From the NCBI RefSeq assembly GCF_947253395.1, contig NZ_CAMXYY010000025.1, positions 1 through 18,990 of the forward strand: a DNA stretch of 18,990 nt, read 5' to 3'. The position numbers and the translations under genes were made by a program. The notes under the pieces were generated by a model, which saw only the letters and a program-made list of their open reading frames with translations, did no database searches and was not told the DNA's origin. Each line of letters begins with the position of its first letter. Within the stretch, counting starts at the first letter, position 1. Of this stretch, positions 13,487-18,990 are shown piece by piece. Source of the DNA: an uncultured Olegusella sp. GTDB taxonomy: Bacteria; Actinomycetota; Coriobacteriia; Coriobacteriales; Atopobiaceae.

Positions 13487-13699
13487 ATGAAGTACAAGGA
13501 TATTCAGGCGCTCTCTGACGCTGAGCTGGCTCAGAAGCTGGACGAGGGTCGCACGGAGCTTTTTAATCTCCGTTTCCAGATGGCTACCAGCCAGCTGGAC
13601 AATACGGCTCGCGTAACGCTTGTCAAGCGCGATATTGCTCGCGTTCAAACCGAGATGCGTGCACGTCAGATTGCAGCGGACGCCGCTGCCAAGAACTAG
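13487..13699 (+). CDS. rpmC: 50S ribosomal protein L29
   Basis: 70 residues, two long helices. L29 lies beside L23 at the exit tunnel. The family core LFNLRFQMATSQLDNTARV is clear, followed by KRDIARVQTEM. The C-terminus has a short Ala-rich extension (ADAAAKN). It starts 5 bases after rplP and ends 13 bases before rpsQ. Confidence 0.95.
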   Translation: MKYKDIQALSDAELAQKLDEGRTELFNLRFQMATSQLDNTARVTLVKRDIARVQTEMRARQIAADAAAKN

Positions 13700-13712
13700 A
13701 CCGGAGAAAGAT

Positions 13713-13979
13713 ATGGCAGATACCGAAATCAGGAACGCGCGAAAGCTTCGCACCGGTGAGGTTGTCTCGATCTCTGGTGACAAGACCATCGCAGTTCAGA
13801 TCACCTACCGTAAGCATCATCCCAAGTACGGCAAGATGATGACCATCAGCAAGAAGCTCCATTGCCATGATGAGAAGAACGAGTGTGGCATTGGCGACAC
13901 CGTCCGCGTCATGGAGACCCGTCCGCTGTCCAGGACCAAGCGCTGGCGCGTAGTGGAGATCGTGGAGCGCGCCAAGTAA
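13713..13979 (+). CDS. rpsQ: 30S ribosomal protein S17
   Basis: 88 residues, an OB-fold protein that binds 16S rRNA helix 11 early in assembly. Visible: GEVVSISGDKTIAVQITYRKHHPKYGKMM, then HCHDEKNECGIGDTVRVMETRPLSRTKRWRVVEIVERAK. The ATG at 13713 follows CGGAGAAAG. In-frame codons upstream to 13620 belong to the rpmC region and do not resemble S17. A 62-base gap follows before rplN, longer than most here, without a clear strong hairpin. Confidence 0.96.
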   Translation: MADTEIRNARKLRTGEVVSISGDKTIAVQITYRKHHPKYGKMMTISKKLHCHDEKNECGIGDTVRVMETRPLSRTKRWRVVEIVERAK

Positions 13980-14041
13980 CGTAAGGTCACGTGTCAACTC
14001 TGCAGGCGCTGCTTGTAGAGAGGCAAGTACGGAGGAATGCA

Positions 14042-14410
14042 ATGATTCAGATGGAGTCCATGCTTACCGTCGCTGACAACAGTGGCGCTAGGCGTGTCAA
14101 GTGCATCAAGGTCCTGGGCGGCTCCAAGCGCCGCTATGCAGGCATTGGTGACGTCATCATGTGCGCCGTCCAGGAGGCGACGCCCAATGGTGCAATCAAG
14201 AAGGGCGACGTTGTACGCTGCGTAGTTGTGCGTACGGTCAAAGAGACCCGTCGTAAAGATGGCAGCTACATCCGTTTCGACCAGAACGCTTGCGTTGTTG
14301 TCGATAAGGAAGGCGAGCCCAAGGGCACGCGTATCTTTGGGCCTGTTGCTCGTGAGCTGCGCGAGAAGCACTACATGAAGATCGTCTCGCTCGCACCCGA
14401 GACGCTGTAA
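14042..14410 (+). CDS. rplN: 50S ribosomal protein L14
   Basis: 122 residues, the standard length. L14 forms an intersubunit bridge and is the target of the silencing factor RsfS. MIQMESMLTVADNSGARRVKCIKVLGG is diagnostic, with DVIMCAVQEATPNG, KKGDVVRCVVVRT and the end RELREKHYMKIVSLAPETL. GGAGG lies 6 bases before ATG 14042. An in-frame start at 13991 was rejected because the L14 N-terminus is invariant at MIQ. Confidence 0.97.
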   Translation: MIQMESMLTVADNSGARRVKCIKVLGGSKRRYAGIGDVIMCAVQEATPNGAIKKGDVVRCVVVRTVKETRRKDGSYIRFDQNACVVVDKEGEPKGTRIFGPVARELREKHYMKIVSLAPETL

Positions 14411-14425
14411 GGAGGCGGACAAGAC

Positions 14426-14743
14426 ATGCCTAAGATGAACATCCGCAAGGGTGATATGGTTGAGGTCCTGTCCGGCAAGGACAAGGGTACTCGCGGCGAA
14501 GTCCTGCGCGCCATGCCTGCAGAGGGCAAGGTTGTCGTTGAGGGCGTTGCTGTTGTGAAGCGTCACACCAAGCCCAACCAGCTCAATCAGCAAGGCGGCA
14601 TCATCGAGAAGCCCATGCCTATCGATGTAAGCAACGTTGCTTTGATTGACCCTAGTACTGACAAGCCAACTCGCGTGGGCTATCGCTTTACCGAGGATGG
14701 CAAGAAGGTCCGTTACGCCAAGAAATCCGGAGTTGAGCTCTAA
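14426..14743 (+). CDS. rplX: 50S ribosomal protein L24
   Basis: 105 residues. L24 starts 50S assembly by binding the 5' end of 23S rRNA. The KOW motif is seen near the N-terminus (KGDMVEVLSGKDKGTRGEVL), followed by GKVVVEGVAVVKRHTKP and GGIIEKPMPIDVSNVALIDP. AAGGAGG lies 12 bases before ATG 14426, immediately after the rplN stop. It is the last gene of this transcription unit, whereas rplE normally follows. Confidence 0.97.
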   Translation: MPKMNIRKGDMVEVLSGKDKGTRGEVLRAMPAEGKVVVEGVAVVKRHTKPNQLNQQGGIIEKPMPIDVSNVALIDPSTDKPTRVGYRFTEDGKKVRYAKKSGVEL

Positions 14744-14804
14744 GCTTTTCTTGCGTTGACACTGCGCGCTGTTGTGCGCACAGTGCGAGAGTTTCGTATG
14801 TTTT

Positions 14805-14835
14805 AGCCCGGCCCTTTAGAGGGTCGGGCTTTTTT
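14805..14835 (+). terminator. Intrinsic terminator after rplX
   Basis: AGCCCGGCCCT (14805-14815) pairs with AGGGTCGGGCT (14820-14830) through 11 pairs, one a G-U, with a TTAG loop, followed by a run of six T. It lies 61 bases after rplX. The preceding stretch contains an imperfect inverted repeat around 14761-14785. This clearly ends the ribosomal operon. Confidence 0.93.
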
Positions 14836-15122
14836 GCAACGTGAAGGTTGCTGCCGTTTGGTAAATGAGCGGGTGTGAGTGAGACTTGCGTACCCATAAA
14901 AGAAGTACCGCCCCTTGACAACAGCTGGCATTCCACAAATGTTAATTCACTGCAACTGAGAGCATTTCACGCTATAATTGCAGGAATAGCACGTTTATTG
15001 GTGAAATTTGCTTGTAAACAAGCGTGTTGGGTGGCAAAATGCTCCTGACTGTACACCTTGAGCTTACAGGAAGAGCTTAGGCAAACGGTATCGAGATATC
15101 GGTACAAAGAGAGGCGCAAAAC
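14836..15122 (+). promoter_or_regulatory. Promoter region and leader of the surface protein gene
   Basis: No gene is seen in this stretch. A perfect TATAAT lies at 14973-14978 with only a weak -35 candidate (CTGCAA, 14950-14955, 17-base spacing). A perfect TTGACA at 14915-14920 has no good -10 at proper spacing (TGTTAA near 14940 at best). Initiation near 14985 would give a leader of about 140 nt. It contains a hairpin GCTTG (15010-15014) / CAAGC (15019-15023) and a stem CGGTAT/ATATCG near 15087-15102. GAGAGG before ATG 15123 is the ribosome binding site. Confidence 0.5.
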
Positions 15123-18100
15123 ATGTCTAGAAACGTACACACAAGCCAAACCTCTTTATTGTGTCGGGTGACGACGCTTTTTATGAGCTTGCTCCTTTGC
15201 ACGTCCTTGGTACCTGCGCCAGCATTAGCGCGCGTACCTGAGGGTGAGGAAGAAGTAGCTACCGTCTCCCAGCCTGCAGACAACGCGGCAACCGCAGAGT
15301 CTACTCAGGATGCTACGGCTACAGCCGAGGCAAAATCCAAGGACAGCGCAGCCGATCAAAATGAGGCCCCCTCAGACAAGCAAAGCGCTGACCCCACGGT
15401 TGCTGAGCCTGCCAAGCCTGCCGACAAGGCTGGCGCTCATGCGCCTGCCCGTGTCCCCGCATCTCTGAGTGAGACATATGCAAATGGCGATAGCGGCAAT
15501 GATGATACTGGTGATGGCACGAGTGATCACCCCTTTAAAACTATTGAGAAAGCCCAAGCAGCGCTCACCAGTGGAAAAGGCGTCGTACATATTGCTGGCA
15601 GCTTTACTCTTACCAAGACTATTAAAGTTGCCGATGGCGTCACCATTGATGTCATGGCGGACACCACAATGAATGCGAGCAGCGGCATAACTGGCCTTCA
15701 TCTCAACGGCGGCTCAAAACTCAGGACTTCTCATGGGGCCACCTTGACGATGAAGGAATTTGGCATTGCTATAAAGATTGACAAAAATGCAGTTATCACT
15801 GATGGCTCGTATGTATTTTCCTCGACAAACGATACCTGTGCAGTTGAGTTTCGGGGAAATATTCAAGGTAGCTCGCAAGGCTCTGTAAAAATGAGTTTAA
15901 GCAATTGCTGCTTCCGGAGCTCTAGCTCAAAGAGCATTATTGAAAACACTACTATCGATCAGCGCTATGAGGGAAATCACTGGGAGCTGTACGAGTGGTC
16001 AGGCTTCAAAGCAAAGAACTCAGTAATTAAAACGTATCGCATGCCCTTTTATTTCAAGGGTCCTGTTGAGCTCGATAACTCCACCTTGTCCACAGACGGA
16101 ACGGGTGTTAACTATCAAACGGGCATCTACATGGCTAATGCTTGGGAGCGGGGCGACTACCATATAACCAATGGTTCGGTGCTTGAGGTAAAAAATTACA
16201 GCACGCATTGGCGTAGCAAGGGCCTCACCTTAGGATATGGCGCAAAAATTATTTTTGATAACGGTGCCAAGTTTGTAGCTTCAAACAATGTAAATGGTGG
16301 TCTTAATATCAACGATGGCACTGCCATATTTGATAATGCAACGCTTGAAAGCTCTCTCCATTCAGGTTCTCAATTTGGTGTGCAAAAGGGCCAATTTATT
16401 TTTAAGGGCAATTCCGTTGTGAATACGCCGGCCCAGGAAGATGCCGATAATGGTCTTAACAGTGCTGGCGCAGATGGCTATGTAGTGCTGGGTGGCTCTC
16501 ACCTAGTTAAGTATGCGCCCAACTATTATGCAGGAAAAACGATTCCTACTAATGGTGCTGAAAATGGCAATGAAAGGCTCACGCTTTTTACGCTGTCAGA
16601 CTCTAGCGTCAGTTCGCTTAATCCTCTCAATATAAACGGCGCGCCATATACCTATCCGGTGGCTACAGCCTCTCGTGACGGGCAGAAGCATGTTTGGGTA
16701 CCTGCAGCAAAAGTAACTTTTAAGCTTAATAATACAGATGCAACGTTTGCTGATAGCACTGCTGCTGATAAGCAAATTTCTACCATCCGTGGATACGAGC
16801 CCGATGCAGTAGTGGGCAATACGCATCCTGGGACCCCAAGCGATAAGAACGGTGTCAAATTCCTTGGTTGGTTCTATAAGGATTCTGCTGGCACTGAGCA
16901 TGCATTTAACTATAGTGACAAGGTTTCGACCAACCTTGAGGTCTATGCAAAGTGGGATGCAAAGACGGTCATTTATCACAACGGTGATGGCGAGAGCTAT
17001 ATCCAAACGCTGGATAGCTCTGCAACAAGCGCACAGGCACTCTCATATGATGAGGTAGTCAAGGCTAATAATAAGTTTGCACGCAATGGCAAGGACTTCA
17101 TAAGCTGGTCAACTGCCGAAAACGGCGGCAAGGACGTTGCCGAGGGTAGTAAGCTGAGCTTCAAAGAAGGCGTGACACAGATTGATCTGTATGCAAAGTG
17201 GAATGCTCAGAAGTACACCGTATCTTTTTCTGCCAATGGCGGAACGTTCTCTGATGATTCAGTCTTTAAGAAGAATCCTGACGTTTTTGAAATAAAGCAG
17301 GATGCCAAGGGCGGAGATGTTGCTGTTGTAAAGCAGGGTGCTGAGTATGGTCAGACCCTACATGACATTCTTGGATCATTTGACTACAACCAGCTAAAGC
17401 CTGACACCAAAGCTACGAAAGCCCATGAGGTACTTGACGATAGTAACAATTGGAATGAAAGTGCATCAGGCAAGGGCACCAACTATCGATTTGATGATTT
17501 TACGTTTTTTGGTTTTGTGGTTTCTGGTCACAACCCCACGCTCACGAAAGATGTTACCTACTACCTTAAGTGGAAAACCGATCCTGAAATCAAGGAGATT
17601 AAGCAGGACTTGACTCTTAATGGTGACCTGTGGTCTATCAGTGAGAAGACGAGTTCAAAGTTGCAATACATCCGTCCCGACAAAGAGACCTTCTCTATTA
17701 CAGGGCAGATTGATGCGCAGCCTATTCAAGAGCAGATGAAGAATACAGAAGCGCTCTTTGCTGATGCAGCAAATGAGCCTGACAAGATTTTGCTCGACCA
17801 GCTGAAATCCAGCTTCACGGCAACCTTTACCGTGCCCGATGGTGTAAAGGTCACCGACAACCCCAAGGTTGTTGCAACAGGTTTGGGCGACTGCTTTACT
17901 CTGGGCGATGTTACGCAGACCGGAAATACTATTACCGCAAAGTTTAATTTGAAGAGCGGTATTCGTACCTACAAAGAGCTGCAGGATGCAGTTGCCTCAG
18001 TAGGCAAAAATGATACACAGACGGGCACTCTCAAGCAGATGCGCCGTGCTGGTGATCCTCAGGTCACTCCTGCCAAAATTCAAATCATGATTGATGGCTT

Positions 18101-18990
18101 CACGCTAGACAGCAATAAAGTTACAGAAGACGGCAAGCTCTTCCACATGGATGGCAAGCTCACGGGCAACTTCTCTTCTTATGCTACCCATAACAGTTCA
18201 ACCAAGAAGTTTGTATTTAGTTGGAAAGCAAAACAGGACGCAGCAGGCAACGACGAGGCTGGCCAGGGCACAACTGTCAACGATGCAAGGCCTGCAACTA
18301 ATGGCACCATTAGCTACACCGTTGCTGCAGCACTTCCTGCCAAAGCCACGCTTCCTGGCGATATTCTCATTAACAAAAACACCACCCATACTTCCACCTA
18401 TGGCGTACTTCCTGGTAAGAAAGTTAACGTGACGGGCGCTTTGAATGTCAAGACAATCAAGGATCAAATGGCTGGCATAGAACAGCTCTATCCCAATGTC
18501 ACTCACAACAAGATTGATGTAGATATTCACAAGTTTGGTTTCGTAGCGAAGTTTACGGTTCCTCATGAGATGAAGCTCCCTGAACTTACCAAGGATGATG
18601 TAAAACTTGAGAACTTCGGTGGCTTCAAGATTGTTGACGTAAAGGTCGTAGGTAACACCGTTGTTGTCAAGATGGACTTGGCCGATAACATCACAACGTA
18701 TGACCAGCTGGAACATGCTGTTGACTCTGCGGGTGATGCAAATGGTTGGATGAAGATCAGTATTCCTCGCGTTGAGGTTAAATCTCATACGGGAGAGGGC
18801 AAACAACTGACCGTTACTGGTACAGTTGAGGGCAGCTTTGATGCTCTTGCTACGTCGCAAAACTCCGGCAAGAATCGTCGATTCCTCTTTACCTGGAAAG
18901 CCGAGCAATGGCCAGACGGCAAAGATAGCATTGCTACAGACGATAAGACGATTCAGGCGACGCTTGAGACTCCTACCACCATTACCCAGG
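15123..18990 (+). CDS. Large secreted surface protein with beta-helix-like and InlB-type repeats, partial at the window end
   Basis: An open frame runs without a stop from ATG 15123 to the last base: 1289 codons, truncated by the window edge. Residues 1-36 are a signal peptide (hydrophobic FMSLLLCTSLV, cleavage after ALA at 36). Residues 37 to about 110 are acidic and Ala/Pro-rich, like a low-complexity spacer. From about 118, NGDSGNDDTG and HPFKTIEKAQAAL start a region of short beta-units (GSFTL, GVTIDV, GSKLRT, GAKIIFDNGAKF) typical of right-handed beta-helix proteins. Three InlB B-type repeats (Listeria-Bacteroides family) follow near 530-612, 613-695 and 698-818, each ending in YAKW or YLKW. 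From about 857, two divergent copies of a domain of about 240 residues begin FSITG (857) and VNVTG (1101) and end in FSWKAKQ and FTWKAEQ. This is probably an adhesin; an anchor such as LPXTG would lie beyond the window. The host ligand is unknown. Confidence 0.9.
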   Translation, partial: MSRNVHTSQTSLLCRVTTLFMSLLLCTSLVPAPALARVPEGEEEVATVSQPADNAATAESTQDATATAEAKSKDSAADQNEAPSDKQSADPTVAEPAKPADKAGAHAPARVPASLSETYANGDSGNDDTGDGTSDHPFKTIEKAQAALTSGKGVVHIAGSFTLTKTIKVADGVTIDVMADTTMNASSGITGLHLNGGSKLRTSHGATLTMKEFGIAIKIDKNAVITDGSYVFSSTNDTCAVEFRGNIQGSSQGSVKMSLSNCCFRSSSSKSIIENTTIDQRYEGNHWELYEWSGFKAKNSVIKTYRMPFYFKGPVELDNSTLSTDGTGVNYQTGIYMANAWERGDYHITNGSVLEVKNYSTHWRSKGLTLGYGAKIIFDNGAKFVASNNVNGGLNINDGTAIFDNATLESSLHSGSQFGVQKGQFIFKGNSVVNTPAQEDADNGLNSAGADGYVVLGGSHLVKYAPNYYAGKTIPTNGAENGNERLTLFTLSDSSVSSLNPLNINGAPYTYPVATASRDGQKHVWVPAAKVTFKLNNTDATFADSTAADKQISTIRGYEPDAVVGNTHPGTPSDKNGVKFLGWFYKDSAGTEHAFNYSDKVSTNLEVYAKWDAKTVIYHNGDGESYIQTLDSSATSAQALSYDEVVKANNKFARNGKDFISWSTAENGGKDVAEGSKLSFKEGVTQIDLYAKWNAQKYTVSFSANGGTFSDDSVFKKNPDVFEIKQDAKGGDVAVVKQGAEYGQTLHDILGSFDYNQLKPDTKATKAHEVLDDSNNWNESASGKGTNYRFDDFTFFGFVVSGHNPTLTKDVTYYLKWKTDPEIKEIKQDLTLNGDLWSISEKTSSKLQYIRPDKETFSITGQIDAQPIQEQMKNTEALFADAANEPDKILLDQLKSSFTATFTVPDGVKVTDNPKVVATGLGDCFTLGDVTQTGNTITAKFNLKSGIRTYKELQDAVASVGKNDTQTGTLKQMRRAGDPQVTPAKIQIMIDGFTLDSNKVTEDGKLFHMDGKLTGNFSSYATHNSSTKKFVFSWKAKQDAAGNDEAGQGTTVNDARPATNGTISYTVAAALPAKATLPGDILINKNTTHTSTYGVLPGKKVNVTGALNVKTIKDQMAGIEQLYPNVTHNKIDVDIHKFGFVAKFTVPHEMKLPELTKDDVKLENFGGFKIVDVKVVGNTVVVKMDLADNITTYDQLEHAVDSAGDANGWMKISIPRVEVKSHTGEGKQLTVTGTVEGSFDALATSQNSGKNRRFLFTWKAEQWPDGKDSIATDDKTIQATLETPTTITQ

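Noticed and set aside
15084..15125. GGCAAAC followed by a small hairpin and GGTACAAAG in the surface-gene leader, resembling the first half of a c-di-GMP-I (GEMM) riboswitch.
   Set aside because: The start codon follows about 20 bases later, so there is no room for the second arm and the tetraloop-receptor stem, and the key GGACGCAAAGCC element is not matched.
18198..18908. Minus-strand frame of 236 codons inside the surface protein gene.
   Set aside because: The plus-strand frame is continuous here and shows repeat homology, so the opposite frame is a shadow.

Overview
The window looks like chromosomal DNA of a low-to-mid GC member of the Actinomycetota, most plausibly Coriobacteriia in the Atopobiaceae (Lancefieldella/Atopobium/Olsenella-like). 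This rests on the ribosomal protein sequences, the MsrA-MsrB fusion, the PTS-based ascorbate catabolism and a giant InlB-repeat surface protein. It is an inference from familiarity, not from a search. No tRNA, rRNA, CRISPR array or transposase was seen.

Left part (1-2026, minus strand): a fused methionine sulfoxide reductase (msrAB), then a DeoR-family regulator that resembles UlaR. Middle part (2027-8802, plus strand): transcribed divergently from the regulator is an L-ascorbate utilisation operon. Its order is EIIA (ulaC-like), EIIC (ulaA), EIIB (ulaB), an unrecognised FG-GAP-like protein, ulaG, ulaF-like and ulaE, and it is closed by a strong terminator. The PTS imports and phosphorylates ascorbate, UlaG opens the lactone, and UlaE and UlaF finish the route to D-xylulose-5-phosphate. 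The decarboxylase UlaD, which links UlaG to UlaE, is not in the window. The divergent region holds two good promoters, five copies of an 8-bp operator-like word, a long palindrome in two registers over the ula -10 box, and a 59-bp tandem duplication that doubles the ribosome binding site.

Right-middle part (8803-14835): a ribosomal protein operon, rplC-rplD-rplW-rplB-rpsS-rplV-rpsC-rplP-rpmC-rpsQ-rplN-rplX, with its own promoter, a long structured leader and a terminator directly after rplX. Two things are unusual. There is no rpsJ in front of rplC, and the array stops after rplX instead of continuing into rplE-rpsN-rpsH. There is also a 185-nt structured gap between rplW and rplB.

Right end (14836-18990): a promoter region and the start of a very large secreted surface protein. 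It is open from 15123 to the window edge (at least 1289 residues), with a signal peptide, an acidic Ala/Pro-rich stretch, a likely beta-helix, three InlB-type repeats and two divergent copies of a domain of about 240 residues.
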